Source of the DNA: Magnetococcales bacterium WMHbin3
GTDB lineage: Bacteria > Pseudomonadota > Magnetococcia > Magnetococcales > Magnetaquicoccaceae
Length of the DNA stretch: 64,000 nt
Direction of reading: 5' to 3'
NCBI GenBank assembly: GCA_002753185.1
Contig: PDZX01000003.1
Span: forward strand, 78,293 to 142,292
This document shows positions 1 through 9,680 of this stretch, piece by piece. A program made the translations under genes and the position numbers. The notes beneath the pieces were generated by a model, which was given only the letters and a program-made list of their open reading frames with translations, was not told the origin of the DNA and did not search any database. Position 1 is the stretch's first letter. The number at the start of each line of letters is the position of its first letter.

Positions 1-46
1 CTTTGGGTATTTTTGTCTCATCTATAATTTTAAGGAGTCAAGAGTG

Positions 47-196
47 ATGTCCGGTGTTCGTGCAGGTCAAAAATTGGCGCAAACTTCCAAGATAACCGTC
101 AAAATTCTGAGTGCGCTCTATGTCGGCGGCGCCTACGGGCTGATCGCGGTCTCGCTGGTGCAGGCCATGATCCTGGTCTCCTGGATCAGACAGTAG
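47..196 (+). CDS. small single-pass membrane protein, unknown
   Basis: A 49-residue ORF with a strong ribosome binding site (AAGGAG at 32-37, nine bases before the ATG) and a TAG stop. Residues about 20-46 are hydrophobic (LYVGGAYGLIAVSLVQAMIL), giving one predicted membrane helix after a short basic N-terminus. Its last 11 bases overlap the 3' end of the convergent panE gene. It is too short for most gene finders, but the Shine-Dalgarno sequence and uninterrupted hydrophobic segment argue that it is real. I do not recognise a family. An alternative GTG start lies one codon upstream (44). Confidence 0.55.
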   Translation: MSGVRAGQKLAQTSKITVKILSALYVGGAYGLIAVSLVQAMILVSWIRQ

Positions 197-1172
197 TCTT
201 CGTTTCCTTCGATCGTTCCCTGGTCAAGAGCGTCAGCATTGCGTACAGACCCGACAGGCAGGGTGTCGGGATCCCGTGGCGCTCCCCGTGACGGATGGCC
301 GCCCCCAGGATGGCTTCGCTTTCCAGGGGGCGGTTGGCCATGTGGTCCAGGGCCATGCTGGTGAGGTAGGGTTCCATCCGGCGGGTGGCCCGCAGATTGT
401 CTGCCACCGTCGATTCCGGCAGTTCGTGACCTGCCGCGCGCGCCACATCCACGATTTCTTTCATTATTTTTATTATTAATTGTTCGCAAGCCGGCATGGC
501 CAGCATCTCGGTGGTGGTCGCATGGCCCGCCAGCACCGAGACGGGATTGAAGGCGGCATTCCAGACCAACTTGGCCCAGCGGGCGGCGAGGGGCTGCTCC
601 GTGATTTGGCAGGGGACGCCACCGGCCTGAAACAGCCGCGCCAGTCGTTGCACCGATTCCGATGCCCCGGAAGGGTACAGGCCGATGGTCACCCGACCGA
701 AACAGAGATGCCGGATGCGTCCGGGGGCGATGCGCTGCAGGCAGACGAAAGCCAGCGCAGAAATCAGGGTGTTCTCCGGAAAGGCGCGCGCCACCGGTTC
801 CTCGATATCGATGCCGTTTTGCAGCAGCACGATGACGGTTCCGGGTCCCACCGCAGGGCGGATGAGCGCCGGGATATCCAGTTCCGGCAGGGACTTGAGG
901 GTGACCAGCAGGTACTCCGGCGGGGTCGTGTACTCCCCGGCGTGGCGCAGGACCTCGTGCGGGGTGAAATGAAAGTCGCCGTCGATGCTCTCGATGGCGA
1001 AACCCCGTTGCCGGATCACCTCGAAGTCGGAGCGCTGGACCGTGGCGACCCGCGCTCCCGCCCTGGCCAGTTTCCCCCCGTAGAATCCCCCCACCGCCCC
1101 ACTGCCGACGACCAGAATGGCAGGGGAATCGACTGGCGGATTTTTCGGATTGGGTGTATCGTGTGCGGGCAT
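186..1172 (-). CDS. panE: 2-dehydropantoate 2-reductase (ketopantoate reductase)
   Basis: Predicted to reduce ketopantoate to pantoate with NADPH in coenzyme A biosynthesis, in the cytoplasm. The N-terminus carries the Rossmann dinucleotide motif ILVVGSGAVGGFYGG (residues about 18-33). The middle has the family segment LLQNGID, and the C-terminal helical domain contains KLVWNAAFNPVSVL, matching the ApbA/PanE C-terminal domain with its catalytic lysine and conserved asparagine. The length, 328 residues, is normal. The gene stands alone, convergent with the small upstream ORF and divergent from the cytochrome-like gene at 1207. Some ApbA/PanE homologues act on other 2-oxo acids, so the substrate is inferred from family only. 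Confidence 0.88.
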   Translation of the reverse strand: MPAHDTPNPKNPPVDSPAILVVGSGAVGGFYGGKLARAGARVATVQRSDFEVIRQRGFAIESIDGDFHFTPHEVLRHAGEYTTPPEYLLVTLKSLPELDIPALIRPAVGPGTVIVLLQNGIDIEEPVARAFPENTLISALAFVCLQRIAPGRIRHLCFGRVTIGLYPSGASESVQRLARLFQAGGVPCQITEQPLAARWAKLVWNAAFNPVSVLAGHATTTEMLAMPACEQLIIKIMKEIVDVARAAGHELPESTVADNLRATRRMEPYLTSMALDHMANRPLESEAILGAAIRHGERHGIPTPCLSGLYAMLTLLTRERSKETKTTV

Positions 1173-1206
1173 ATTCCATCCTCAATGGTTACGGGAGTTC
1201 GGCACA

Positions 1207-1512
1207 ATGAAGAAAAGTGTATGGATCGGGATCGCCCTGTTGCTGGTGGCGGCCTCCGGGTCGGCGATGGCGGCGGACGCGGCGCGGGGCAAGGAGTTGC
1301 ACGACAAGAGTTGCAAGGGGGCCTGTCATGCCTCCAGGGGCAACGGCAATCCGGATGCCTTGTACCAGCGTTCCAATCGCAAGGAGACCCTGGAGAAGTT
1401 GAAGGTTCAGGTCTCCTTTTGCAACCAGCAGGTCCTCAAGTCCGAGTGGTTTCCGGAGGACGAGGCGGATGTGGTGGAGTATCTCAATGCCACGTTCTAT
1501 CACCTCAAGTGA
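1207..1512 (+). CDS. small secreted cytochrome c-like protein with CX3CH motif
   Basis: A 101-residue protein with a clear Sec signal peptide (MKKSVWIGIALLLVAASG, cleavage likely after AMA at about residue 22) and one heme-attachment-like motif, C36-K-G-A-C40-H41. Spacing is CX3CH rather than the canonical CX2CH. The rest (GKELHDKSC at the front, WFPEDEADVVEYLNATFY at the end) matches the layout of small class I periplasmic cytochromes. GGGAG at 1194-1198 precedes the ATG. It is divergent from panE and its last 13 bases overlap the 3' end of the macrodomain gene. The role is presumably electron transfer or heme sensing in the periplasm. Whether heme is attached at this altered motif cannot be told from sequence. 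Confidence 0.75.
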   Translation: MKKSVWIGIALLLVAASGSAMAADAARGKELHDKSCKGACHASRGNGNPDALYQRSNRKETLEKLKVQVSFCNQQVLKSEWFPEDEADVVEYLNATFYHLK

Positions 1513-2021
1513 TGTTGCAGGATCTGTTCGTCCGCAGCTGAGAAGGCCACCAGGGTCACGGTCATGCCGGCCTCCGGGAACTGGGTGAAAAACTCCCGGA
1601 TCGTGGCGACGGCGATCCGGGCCGCCTCCTCCTTGGGAAAGCCGTAGACGCCGGTGCTGATGCCGGGAAAGGCGATGCGTCTGGCGCCGTGCTGGTGGGC
1701 CAGTTCCAGGCAGCGGCGGTAGCATTTTTGCAGATTGCCCGCCGGATCCGGATCGGAATGATAAATGGGGCCGGCGGTATGGATTACCATGCGGGTTGGC
1801 AGGTTGCCGCCGGTGGTCACCACCGCCTCGCCGCTGGGCAGGCCGTTCGGGTAGACCTCCTGGCGGATTTTGCGGCACGCTTCCAGAATGGCCGGTCCGC
1901 CGGCGCGGTGGATCGCCCCGTCCACGCCGCCGCCGCCGAGCAGCGAGGCGTTGGCCGCGTTGACGATGGCATCCATGACCAGATGGGTGATGTCGCCGGT
2001 CAGGGTCTTGATGGCGTTCAT
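1500..2021 (-). CDS. macrodomain protein, O-acetyl-ADP-ribose deacetylase-like
   Basis: A 173-residue single macrodomain. The motifs DAIVNAANASLLGGGGVDGAI (residues about 17-37) and FPGISTGVYGFP (118-129) are the ADP-ribose-binding loops of the MacroD/YmdB class, with the catalytic Asn-Asn-Asp/Gly-rich loop intact. Members hydrolyse O-acetyl-ADP-ribose or remove mono-ADP-ribose from proteins. The ATG at 2021 overlaps the mobB stop (2018-2020), so the two are translationally coupled. The longer open frame upstream is mobB read out of frame. Co-transcription with molybdenum cofactor genes is uncommon and its meaning is unknown. Confidence 0.88.
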   Translation of the reverse strand: MNAIKTLTGDITHLVMDAIVNAANASLLGGGGVDGAIHRAGGPAILEACRKIRQEVYPNGLPSGEAVVTTGGNLPTRMVIHTAGPIYHSDPDPAGNLQKCYRRCLELAHQHGARRIAFPGISTGVYGFPKEEAARIAVATIREFFTQFPEAGMTVTLVAFSAADEQILQHHLR

Positions 2022-2533
2022 GGCGTCTCTCCTGGTGTCATCCAATCGCGAATGAATGCCGCCACGGCTTCCGGGTCGTTCAAGGGGAGGCGGGGCAGGT
2101 CGGTGGCCAGTTGCGGGTCGTCGCTGGCCACGGCGATGACGTTGCTCAGTTGGTGGTGGAGGTCGTGGGCGCCGGCCTCTCGCCGATGCACGACGATTTT
2201 GGGATGGGATTCGTCCTTGTAGCCTTCCACCAGGATCAGGTCGTGGCCGGTCATGTGGAACAACTGTGTTTTCAGGGTCGGTTCCTGGTCCGTGCCGGTC
2301 TCCTGGATCATGAACCACCGTTCCCGGCATGCGAAGAGCACGCTGGCTGCGCCTGCGGCACGGAAGCGGTGGGTATCCTTGCCGGGGGTGTCGGGGTCAG
2401 CCGGGTGATGGCCGTGCTTGATGGCCCCCACTCTGATTCCCGATCGGACCAGGCAGGCGATCACCTGTTCCATGAGTGTTGTTTTTCCTGAGCCGCTGGG
2501 CGCGACGAAGCCGACGACCGGGGGGATGGTCAT
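2018..2533 (-). CDS. mobB: molybdopterin-guanine dinucleotide biosynthesis protein MobB
   Basis: P-loop GTPase that assists insertion of GMP onto molybdopterin (bis-MGD cofactor). Walker A is FVAPSGSGKTTLMEQ near the N-terminus. IKHGHHPADPDTPGKDTHRFRAAGA is the characteristic MobB switch region (shown in parts: IKHGHH, DTPGKDTHRFR). DLILVEGYKDESHPKIVVHR matches the family Walker B/DxxxVEG segment (LILVEGYK). The ATG at 2533 is preferred over the TTG at 2542 because GGAGGT (2545-2550) lies eight bases upstream of the ATG. It is downstream of moaD and overlaps the macrodomain gene, forming a three-gene operon. Confidence 0.9.
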   Translation of the reverse strand: MTIPPVVGFVAPSGSGKTTLMEQVIACLVRSGIRVGAIKHGHHPADPDTPGKDTHRFRAAGAASVLFACRERWFMIQETGTDQEPTLKTQLFHMTGHDLILVEGYKDESHPKIVVHRREAGAHDLHHQLSNVIAVASDDPQLATDLPRLPLNDPEAVAAFIRDWMTPGETP

Positions 2534-2538
2534 GGGGG

Positions 2539-2790
2539 TCAACCTCCGCTGACCGGGGGGAAGAGGGCGATTTCGTCCGTGTCGCTGACCGGGTCTTCCA
2601 TGCGCGCATAGACCTGATTGACCGCCACCCGCAGGTTGGGGTGGGCGATGGCTGCGGCATGCGCCACGTCGATGCCGCGCAGGAAGTCGAGCACCTCCGC
2701 CACCTTGGCCACTTCTGGCGGCAGGGTGAGTTGTTCGGTGGATGCGCCGATCTTTTCCCGCACCCAGGAGAAATAGAGAAAACGGGCCAT
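2539..2790 (-). CDS. moaD: molybdopterin synthase small subunit MoaD
   Basis: An 83-residue ubiquitin-like sulfur carrier. The protein ends in the required Gly-Gly tail (PPVSGG), whose terminal glycine is thiocarboxylated to donate sulfur for molybdopterin synthesis. The front (MARFLYFSWVREKIG) and the IALFPPVSGG end match the MoaD pattern. It heads the moaD-mobB-macrodomain operon. The catalytic subunit MoaE is not in this window. Confidence 0.9.
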   Translation of the reverse strand: MARFLYFSWVREKIGASTEQLTLPPEVAKVAEVLDFLRGIDVAHAAAIAHPNLRVAVNQVYARMEDPVSDTDEIALFPPVSGG

Positions 2791-2882
2791 GGTGTTAGTA
2801 AAACTCCCTTGGCGAGAGATATCGAAATAGGATGACGTGTGGAATATTCAATGTTCAAGTACCCTGGAAATGTTGATGATCG

Positions 2883-3134
2883 TCACACTGCCACCCGTTT
2901 TTGTCCAAATGTCATGGGAATCGCGGCACCGATGTGTTTGACGACTTTACGGGTTCCATCGGGAAAAACCTCGACAATCGCGCTGTCTTCCACCACCAGT
3001 ACGCTGCTGCCCGAAGCCAGTGCCTGCCAAAAGGCTTGCTGGAATGCAGGCGCGGCCAAGTCAGGGATGTGTTCCTCCAAAAACTGCATGGTCTGTTCTG
3101 GCATGGACATGGTTGGCTCCTGTTTGTCATTCAT
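2883..3134 (-). CDS. conserved hypothetical small acidic protein
   Basis: Predicted 83-residue soluble protein beginning MNDKQEPTMSMPEQ. An AGGA-containing ribosome binding site sits upstream of the ATG at 3134; an upstream in-frame start at 3212 is possible but less well supported. The sequence has an amphipathic helical first half (MQFLEEHIPDLAAPAFQQAF) and a second half that looks like a small beta sheet (SSVLVVEDSAIVEVFPDGTR). No signal peptide or catalytic motif is seen. I do not recognise the family. Confidence 0.55.
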   Translation of the reverse strand: MNDKQEPTMSMPEQTMQFLEEHIPDLAAPAFQQAFWQALASGSSVLVVEDSAIVEVFPDGTRKVVKHIGAAIPMTFGQKRVAV

Positions 3135-3272
3135 ATCAAACGAATCCTCCCGGACAATTACGGCAATGTTACGCGAGAGGCAGGGCGGGTACAAGTCCGA
3201 TCGAAAGTGCATCCAGATGGAAAAACCAATACGAATGTCAAGAACAGTCGGATCCCAATTCCGGGCCGAGTG

Positions 3273-3560
3273 CTATTGGGTCGTTCTTCTGGCCGGGGGG
3301 CGGCGGTTGGCGGGTTCCCGTTTCGTCTTGGCGGGATCCCGGTTGGGACTGAGCATGTCGTATTCGCCGCACAGGCGGTCGCTGCGTCCTTGCGTGCCAT
3401 CCTTGCAGACGAATTTCGGGCCGTCGCATTTCAGGAAGCCGCCCTGTTGCGCGGAGCAGGGGGAAGGGGCGCTGCGGGCAGGGGAGGCGGCGCTCGCAAT
3501 CACGGGGAGCGCGAACAGGAGCGTGAACAGCGGAACGGCAAGTTTGGCGTCAAGGGACAT
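3273..3560 (-). CDS. small secreted cysteine-containing protein
   Basis: A 95-residue protein with an N-terminal signal peptide (AVPLFTLLFALPVIASA, cleavage likely near residue 26). The mature part has four cysteines in C-x10-C-x7-C-x12-C spacing, compatible with two disulfides, and a basic, Pro/Arg-rich tail (PAKTKREPANRRPPARRTTQ). The ATG at 3560 is chosen because it starts the signal peptide directly. It is probably periplasmic. Function unknown. Confidence 0.6.
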   Translation of the reverse strand: MSLDAKLAVPLFTLLFALPVIASAASPARSAPSPCSAQQGGFLKCDGPKFVCKDGTQGRSDRLCGEYDMLSPNRDPAKTKREPANRRPPARRTTQ

Positions 3561-3601
3561 GGCGGTCTCTCTTTCTTGAAAAGTGTCAACCCCGGCAAAG
3601 G

Positions 3602-4138
3602 TCAAAACGGCTCGAAATCCTCGTCGTGCTTGTCCGGAGCGGCGGGGGCCTCCAGGGCCAGGCGCGGCGCGACCGGCGGGGGGGCGTCCGCCCGGTAGGC
3701 GGGGAAGGGGGGTGGGACCGGTATCAAGGCGCCCGGGTCCGGGACCGGAGTCGGTGGCGGGGGCATGGGTTCCGGCGGCGGTTTGTGCGTCAACGCCTCC
3801 TCCACCCGGCGCCAGGCGTTCTGTTGCGCCTCGCCGCTCTCCCGGATCAGGCGGGTCAGCCGTTTTTCCCGCTCCTCCGGCTGTTCACGGCGGCTGGCGC
3901 GCCAGACCTCCCATCCGATCAGGGCAAAACCGCCCCCCCACGTCACGACCAGCAGATCCAGCAGGGAACCCATGCGTTCCATGGCGGAACGCATGCCGAC
4001 GATCGCCACCGTCGCGTTGCCGGAAGCGTCGGCAAGCATGCCCAGCCACTCCCCCATGCGCGCCAGGGCGCCATAGGCGAAGCCCAGCCCCGCGCCTCCC
4101 AAAAGCATCAATAAAGCCAAACCGGGCCAGATACGCAT
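3602..4138 (-). CDS. membrane protein with proline-rich C-terminal tail
   Basis: A 178-residue protein with two hydrophobic segments (residues about 3-24 and 58-80), then a charged helical region (EEREKRLTRLIRESGEAQQN) and a strongly proline-rich tail (PPPEPMPPPPTPVPDPG) ending in an acidic stretch (DKHDEDFEPF). The topology suggests an inner-membrane hairpin with an extended cytoplasmic or periplasmic arm. No recognised domain. It lies 41 bases upstream of the small secreted Cys protein on the same strand and may be co-transcribed with it. Confidence 0.6.
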   Translation of the reverse strand: MRIWPGLALLMLLGGAGLGFAYGALARMGEWLGMLADASGNATVAIVGMRSAMERMGSLLDLLVVTWGGGFALIGWEVWRASRREQPEEREKRLTRLIRESGEAQQNAWRRVEEALTHKPPPEPMPPPPTPVPDPGALIPVPPPFPAYRADAPPPVAPRLALEAPAAPDKHDEDFEPF

Positions 4139-4367
4139 GGAGTCAATACCCCCCGGCCATGCCAGGTTGCGCCGATGAACCCATCATCCCGCGTCATCCT
4201 CTTTTTTTGAATTTTTTTTTGTCAACCGGCCGAAAATACCGATGCAAGCTATCGGCCAAACTGGTTTGTGTGTTATCCTGGCCCAAAAGTCAACCTACTC
4301 CATTGGAGAGAGCGGATTGGGCAACCAGACGACAGGCGCGAACTCCGCCAGACAGGGACGCTCGCTG
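4139..4367. other. intergenic region between divergent genes
   Basis: About 230 bases between the divergent membrane-protein gene and the TIGR00282 gene. It contains T-rich tracts (about 4199-4221). An in-frame ATG at 4242 would extend the downstream gene but lacks a ribosome binding site. I see no tRNA, repeat or clear terminator. Promoters for both genes must lie here, but no box pair is convincing. Confidence 0.4.
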
Positions 4368-5174
4368 GTGGTGTTGATGATCGGCGACATTTTCGGCAAA
4401 CCGGGACGACGCGCCCTGGCCCGCTATCTGCCGGAGGTCAAGGCCACCCACGGAGTCGATTTCGTCATCGCCAATGGCGAGAACGCCGCCGCCGGCGTCG
4501 GCATCACCCCGGATGTGGCCATGGATCTCCTGGGCGCGGGGGTCGATATGCTGACCACCGGCAATCATGTCTGGCGGCACAAGGAAATCTTGTCTATCAT
4601 GGAGGATAATCGCCGGATCCTGCGGCCCCTCAACTTCCCCCCCGGCACGCCGGGCAGGGGGTACGGGGTCTACCAGAGCACGAACGGGGCGCGGATCGGC
4701 GTGATGAATCTCCAGGGGCGCGTCTTCATGGAGGCCCTCGACTGCCCGTTCCGCACCGCAGATCAACTGCTGGACCAGGTGCGCCTGGGCCGGGACGTGG
4801 ATATCTGGCTGGTGGACATGCATGCCGAGGCCTCTTCCGAGAAAATGGCCCTGGCCTGTCATCTCGACGGCAGGGTGACGGCCATTTTCGGCACCCACAC
4901 CCATGTCCCCACCGCCGATCACCGCGTTCTCCGGCAGGGGACGGGGTTCATCACGGATGTCGGCATGACCGGGTGTTACGACTCTGTCATCGGCATGAGC
5001 GCCGTGTCGGTCATGCCCAAGTTCTTGACCAAAATGCCCACCCGCTTCGAGGCGGCCATGGGCGATGCCATGTTGTGCGGCGCGCTCATCCGCGCCGACG
5101 CCACCACCGGACGCTGTTTGGCCATCGCCCCGTTGCGGATGGGCGCCGGGTTGGCGGAGAGTCATTCATTCTAA
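4368..5174 (+). CDS. TIGR00282 family metallophosphoesterase (YmdB-like)
   Basis: Cytosolic metallophosphoesterase of the TIGR00282/YmdB family; characterised members have cyclic-nucleotide phosphodiesterase activity. Metal-ligand motifs are visible in order: [43 protein letters not shown] and [11 protein letters not shown]. The start is ambiguous: the conserved N-terminus begins at ATG 4377, but AGGGA at 4354-4358 is spaced best for GTG 4368 or 4371. The gene ends 16 bases before purC and may be co-transcribed with it. Confidence 0.85.
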   Translation: MVLMIGDIFGKPGRRALARYLPEVKATHGVDFVIANGENAAAGVGITPDVAMDLLGAGVDMLTTGNHVWRHKEILSIMEDNRRILRPLNFPPGTPGRGYGVYQSTNGARIGVMNLQGRVFMEALDCPFRTADQLLDQVRLGRDVDIWLVDMHAEASSEKMALACHLDGRVTAIFGTHTHVPTADHRVLRQGTGFITDVGMTGCYDSVIGMSAVSVMPKFLTKMPTRFEAAMGDAMLCGALIRADATTGRCLAIAPLRMGAGLAESHSF

Positions 5175-5190
5175 AGAAAAGGGATGTCAA

Positions 5191-5916
5191 ATGGAAAAAA
5201 GAGCGCAGCTTTACGAGGGCAAGGCCAAGGTGATCTTCGCCACGGATGAATCCAACCAGCTCATTCAGTATTTCAAGGACGACGCCACCGCGTTCAACGG
5301 GGTGAAGAAAGGGAGCATCACCGACAAGGGGGTGATCAATAACATGGTCACCGTCCGGCTGATGACCATCCTGGAGGCGGTGGGGATCCCGGTGCATCTG
5401 ATCCGCTGGCTCGCGCCACGGGAACAGCTCGTGCGCAAGGTGAGGATCATCCCGGTGGAGGTGGTGGTGCGCAACGTGGTGGCCGGCTCCATGGCCAGGC
5501 GCCTGGGCCGCCAGGAGGGCGAGTCGCTCCCCCGACCGGTGGTGGAGTTCTACTACAAGGCCGATGCCCTCGACGACCCCCTGATCACCCGCGACCACGC
5601 CCTGGTGTTCGGCTGGGCCAGCGAGGCGGAAATGGATTGGATCCAGGCCACATGCCTGCGCATCAACGATGTCCTGATCGGCTTTTTCGCCAACATCGGG
5701 GTGCGCCTGGTGGATTACAAGCTGGAGTTCGGCCGTCTCGCCGAGGATCCCTCCCGGCTGGTGCTGGCCGACGAGATCTCCCCGGATACCTGCCGCCTGT
5801 GGGACATGACCACCGGCGAGAAACTGGACAAGGACCGCTTCCGCCGCGACCTGGGCGGGGTGGTGGAGGCCTATCGGGAAGTGGCGCGGCGCATGGGATT
5901 GGAATTGGCGGGATGA
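5191..5916 (+). CDS. purC: SAICAR synthetase
   Basis: Phosphoribosylaminoimidazole-succinocarboxamide synthase, the purine pathway step that joins CAIR with aspartate. It has 241 residues, the normal bacterial length. Recognisable motifs are [10 protein letters not shown] at the start, [30 protein letters not shown], and [16 protein letters not shown] near the end. AAGGGA lies just upstream of the ATG. The stop overlaps the purL start (ATGA at 5913-5916), so the two purine genes are translationally coupled. Confidence 0.95.
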   Translation: MEKRAQLYEGKAKVIFATDESNQLIQYFKDDATAFNGVKKGSITDKGVINNMVTVRLMTILEAVGIPVHLIRWLAPREQLVRKVRIIPVEVVVRNVVAGSMARRLGRQEGESLPRPVVEFYYKADALDDPLITRDHALVFGWASEAEMDWIQATCLRINDVLIGFFANIGVRLVDYKLEFGRLAEDPSRLVLADEISPDTCRLWDMTTGEKLDKDRFRRDLGGVVEAYREVARRMGLELAG

Positions 5917-8900
5917 GCGGTTCGTTGCCCATGGTCTGGCTGGGCGCACCGGCGAGCGACGACGCGGCCGGTCAACCGGTCTGTTTCGTGGACCTGGACG
6001 GCCCGCTGGATGACGACGCCCTCCGCCGGTTGGGCGCCCTGCTCGACGGGGCCGCGCCCGGCGAACTGGCCGATGGCGTCCACTATCGCGTGCCGCGTCC
6101 GGGGACCATCTCCCCCTGGTCCACCAAGGCCACCGAGATCGCGCGCGGCTGCGGCCTGACCGGGGTGCGGCGGATGGAGCATGGCACGGCCCATGCCATC
6201 CCGCCCGCCCATGACCGCATGACCCAGTCCGTCCTGCATCGCCAGGAGTTGCTGGCGCTCTGGAACCGCCCGGTGACAGCCGGGCCGCTGGTCACGGTGC
6301 CGGTCGCGGAGCTGGAACGGGTCAACCGGGATCTGGGTCTGGCCCTCAGCAAGGACGAAATCGACTATCTGACCGACCACTTCCGCCACATGGGGCGCGA
6401 TCCCACGGACGTGGAACTGATGATGTTCGCCCAGGCCAACTCCGAACACTGTCGCCACAAAATCTTCAACGCCTCCTGGGTGATCGACGGCCAGGAGCGC
6501 GCTGCCACCCTGTTCGGCATGATCCGCAATACCGAGGCCACCACCCCGGTCCCGGCCCTGTCGGCCTACCGGGACAACGCGGCGGTGATGGCGGGCGGCG
6601 AGGCCCTGCGTTTCGCCCCGGATCCGGAGAGCGGCATCTACCGCCCGGTTCCCGCCACGCTCCACGTCCTGATGAAGGTGGAGACCCACAACCACCCCAC
6701 CGCCATCTCCCCCTATCCGGGGGCCGCCACCGGTTCCGGCGGGGAGATCCGCGACGAGGGGGCCACCGGCAGGGGATCGCGGCCCAAGGCGGGCCTGACC
6801 GGCTTTTCCGTCTCCAATCTGCGGCTGCCCGGCGCCTTGCGGCCCTGGGAAAGCGAGGATGTCGGCAAGCCGGAGCGGATCGTCTCGGCACTGGCGATCA
6901 TGCTGGACGGGCCGATCGGCGCGGCCAATTTCAACAACGAATTCGGTCGGCCCAACCTGCTGGGTTATTTCCGTACCTTCGAGCAGCGATTCGCGGGCGC
7001 AGTGCGGGGCTACCACAAGCCGATCATGGTGGCCGGCGGGCTGGGGAGCATCGAGCCGGAGCAGATCGAAAAACGGCCTCTGCCCCCCGGTTCCCTGGTC
7101 ATCCAGATCGGCGGACCGGCCATGCTGATCGGGCTGGGAGGGGGCGCGGCCTCGTCCCAGGCGAGCGGGGCCTCCCACGCCGAACTGGATTTTGCCTCGG
7201 TGCAGCGGGAGAACGCCGAAATGCAGCGGCGCTGCCAGGAGGTGATCAACCACTGCCTGGCCCTGGGCGCGGCCAATCCCATCCTCTCCATCCACGACGT
7301 GGGGGCGGGCGGGCTGTCCAACGCCGTGCCGGAACTCCTGCACGGTGGCGGGGCCGGGGGGCGGCTCGACCTGACGCGGGTCCCCAACGACGATCCGGGC
7401 ATGTCCCCCATGGAAATCTGGTGCAACGAGGCACAGGAGCGCTATGTCCTGGCCATCGCCCCGCAAGACGAGGGTTCTTTCACCACGCTTTGCATCAGGG
7501 AGCGCTGTCCCTTTGCCGTGCTGGGGAGCGCCACCGACGACCAGCGGCTCCTGCTGACGAATGGCCGCGATGGCACCACGCCGATCGATCTGCCCATGGA
7601 GGTGCTGCTGGGCAAGCCGCCCCGCATGATCCGCCACGCCAACCACCCCAGCGCACGACCGGAGGAATGGGATACCCGATCCATCGACCTGGCGGAGGCC
7701 GCCGAACGGGTGCTGCTCCATCCCGCCGTGGGCGACAAGGGGTTTCTGGTCACCATCGGCGACCGCACCGTCACCGGCCTGGTCCATCGGGACCAGATGG
7801 TGGGTCCCTGGCAGGTCCCGGTGGCCGACGCCGCCGTCACCTTGCGCGATTACACCGGCTTCGCCGGCGAGGCCATGGCCATGGGGGAACGCACCCCGCT
7901 GGCCCTGCTCGACGCGGCGGCCGCAGCGCGCATGGCCGTGGGCGAGGCGTTGACCAATCTGGTTTCCGCCCCCATCGGGCCTTTGGAAACGGTCAAACTC
8001 TCCGCCAACTGGATGGCGGCCGCCTCCCATCCCGGCGAGGACGCCCTGCTGTTCGACGCCGTCGCCGCCGTGGGGCTGGAGTTGTGCCCGGCGCTCGGCA
8101 TCGGTATTCCAGTGGGCAAGGATTCGCTCTCCCTCAAGACCGTCTGGGAACAGGATGGCGAACAACGGGCGGTGATCGCCCCGGTCTCGCTGATCGTCTC
8201 CGCCTTCGCCACGCTGGACGATGTCCGGGGCGCCCTCACCCCCCGTTTGCGCACCGATTGCGGGGCGACCACCCTGCTGCTGGTGGATCTGGGGGATGGC
8301 CAGAACCGTTTGGGGGGATCGGTCCTGGCCCAGACGCATGGCCGGATGGGCGCCACCCCTCCAGACCTGGACGATCCGGCCCGCATGCGGCGGTTTTGCG
8401 AGGTCATGCGGGATCTGCACCGGGAAGGCACGTTCCTTGCCTATCATGACCGGGGTGACGGCGGATTGTTCGTCACGCTATGCGAAATGGCCTTCGCCGG
8501 CAGCGTCGGGGTGACCGTCTCCCTGGACGGCGCGGGCGATCCCCTGGCCGCCCTCTTCGCCGAGGAGTTGGGCGCGGTCCTGCAAGTGCGCGCCGATCAT
8601 GCCGAGGCGGTGCGGGAGCGGTTCCGGGGGGTTGGTCGGGTGGCCATTCTGGGCGCGCCCGACGACGGGGAGCATATCCGCTTCGTCGCCGGGGAGCGGG
8701 TGGTGCTGGAGGCTTCACGGGTCCATTATCGCCGCCTCTGGTCCGAGACCGGCTGGCGTATGCGCGCCCTGCGCGACAACCCCGCCTGCGCGGATCAGGA
8801 ATACGACGACCTGCTGGACGCCAGGGATCCCGGCCTGTCGGTGCGGGTGAATTTCGTCGATCCCCCCGCCATCGCCGTCGGCGCGCGGCCCAAGGTGCTG

Positions 8901-9647
8901 ATTCTGCGCGAACAGGGGATCAACGGCCATGTGGAGATGGCTGCGGCGTTTTACGCGGCCGGTTTCGACCCGGTGGACGTGACCATGACCGATCTGGCGG
9001 CGGGCCGCGTCCGGTTGACGGATTATCGTGGCCTGGCCGCTTGTGGCGGCTTTTCCTATGGGGACGTGCTGGGAGCGGGGCGGGGTTGGGCCGGCTCCAT
9101 CCTCCACAACGAGCGGTTGAAGGAGGCGTTTCAGGGCTTTTTCCATCGTTCGGATACCTTTGCCCTGGGGGTGTGCAACGGCTGCCAGATGTTGAGCGCC
9201 CTGGAGGAACTGATCCCCGGCGCGCAAGGCTGGCCTCGCTTCACGCGCAACCGGAGCAACCGCTTCGAGGCGCGGCTGGTCGGCGTGGAGATCGCCGATA
9301 CCCCTTCCGTGCTGCTGGCGGGGATGGCCGGATCCCGGCTGCTGGTCCCCTGCGCCCACGGCGAGGGCCGGACGGTCATGGCCAGCCAGGATGCCACCCT
9401 GATCGCCCTGTGCTATATCGACAACCGTGGCAAGGTGACCGAACGTTATCCGGCCAATCCGAACGGTTCCCCGTGGGGGGTCGCCGGGGTGACCAGCCGC
9501 GATGGCAGGGTGACCATCATGATGCCCCATCCGGAACGGGTCTTCCGCAGGGTGCAGCACTCCTGGTACCCGGAAGGCATCACCAGGGAGGATGGCCCCT
9601 GGCTGCGCATGTTCCGCAATGCCCGTCACTGGCTGGACAGGACCTAG
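5913..9647 (+). CDS. purL: phosphoribosylformylglycinamidine synthase, full-length fused type
   Basis: Converts FGAR to FGAM using ATP and glutamine. It has 1244 residues and combines the synthase and glutaminase domains. The synthase part has [17 protein letters not shown] and [20 protein letters not shown]; ending this segment the repeat half includes [12 protein letters not shown]. The C-terminal class I amidotransferase domain has the nucleophile in [10 protein letters not shown] and a late catalytic His/Glu region ([10 protein letters not shown]). This large type is typical of gamma/betaproteobacteria; many other bacteria use separate PurL, PurQ and PurS. It is slightly shorter than the E. 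coli enzyme (about 1295 residues). The start overlaps the purC stop. Confidence 0.95.
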   Translation: MSGSLPMVWLGAPASDDAAGQPVCFVDLDGPLDDDALRRLGALLDGAAPGELADGVHYRVPRPGTISPWSTKATEIARGCGLTGVRRMEHGTAHAIPPAHDRMTQSVLHRQELLALWNRPVTAGPLVTVPVAELERVNRDLGLALSKDEIDYLTDHFRHMGRDPTDVELMMFAQANSEHCRHKIFNASWVIDGQERAATLFGMIRNTEATTPVPALSAYRDNAAVMAGGEALRFAPDPESGIYRPVPATLHVLMKVETHNHPTAISPYPGAATGSGGEIRDEGATGRGSRPKAGLTGFSVSNLRLPGALRPWESEDVGKPERIVSALAIMLDGPIGAANFNNEFGRPNLLGYFRTFEQRFAGAVRGYHKPIMVAGGLGSIEPEQIEKRPLPPGSLVIQIGGPAMLIGLGGGAASSQASGASHAELDFASVQRENAEMQRRCQEVINHCLALGAANPILSIHDVGAGGLSNAVPELLHGGGAGGRLDLTRVPNDDPGMSPMEIWCNEAQERYVLAIAPQDEGSFTTLCIRERCPFAVLGSATDDQRLLLTNGRDGTTPIDLPMEVLLGKPPRMIRHANHPSARPEEWDTRSIDLAEAAERVLLHPAVGDKGFLVTIGDRTVTGLVHRDQMVGPWQVPVADAAVTLRDYTGFAGEAMAMGERTPLALLDAAAAARMAVGEALTNLVSAPIGPLETVKLSANWMAAASHPGEDALLFDAVAAVGLELCPALGIGIPVGKDSLSLKTVWEQDGEQRAVIAPVSLIVSAFATLDDVRGALTPRLRTDCGATTLLLVDLGDGQNRLGGSVLAQTHGRMGATPPDLDDPARMRRFCEVMRDLHREGTFLAYHDRGDGGLFVTLCEMAFAGSVGVTVSLDGAGDPLAALFAEELGAVLQVRADHAEAVRERFRGVGRVAILGAPDDGEHIRFVAGERVVLEASRVHYRRLWSETGWRMRALRDNPACADQEYDDLLDARDPGLSVRVNFVDPPAIAVGARPKVLILREQGINGHVEMAAAFYAAGFDPVDVTMTDLAAGRVRLTDYRGLAACGGFSYGDVLGAGRGWAGSILHNERLKEAFQGFFHRSDTFALGVCNGCQMLSALEELIPGAQGWPRFTRNRSNRFEARLVGVEIADTPSVLLAGMAGSRLLVPCAHGEGRTVMASQDATLIALCYIDNRGKVTERYPANPNGSPWGVAGVTSRDGRVTIMMPHPERVFRRVQHSWYPEGITREDGPWLRMFRNARHWLDRT

Positions 9648-9680
9648 GGGACCTTTTTTTCACTTGTCGCGGGTGGAGAC

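Noticed and set aside
1..46. TATAAT at 23-28 as a promoter for the small first ORF
   Set aside because: Transcription would begin within the AAGGAG ribosome binding site, so this box cannot serve that gene; the region may be inside an upstream transcript.
5871..8447. Long open frame antisense to purL (858 codons)
   Set aside because: GC-rich genes often have open antisense frames. It lacks domain signals and a ribosome binding site, and purL is certain.
9640..9665. Intrinsic terminator after purL (T-run at 9654-9660)
   Set aside because: GGACC copies before the T-run are direct repeats and do not form a stem.
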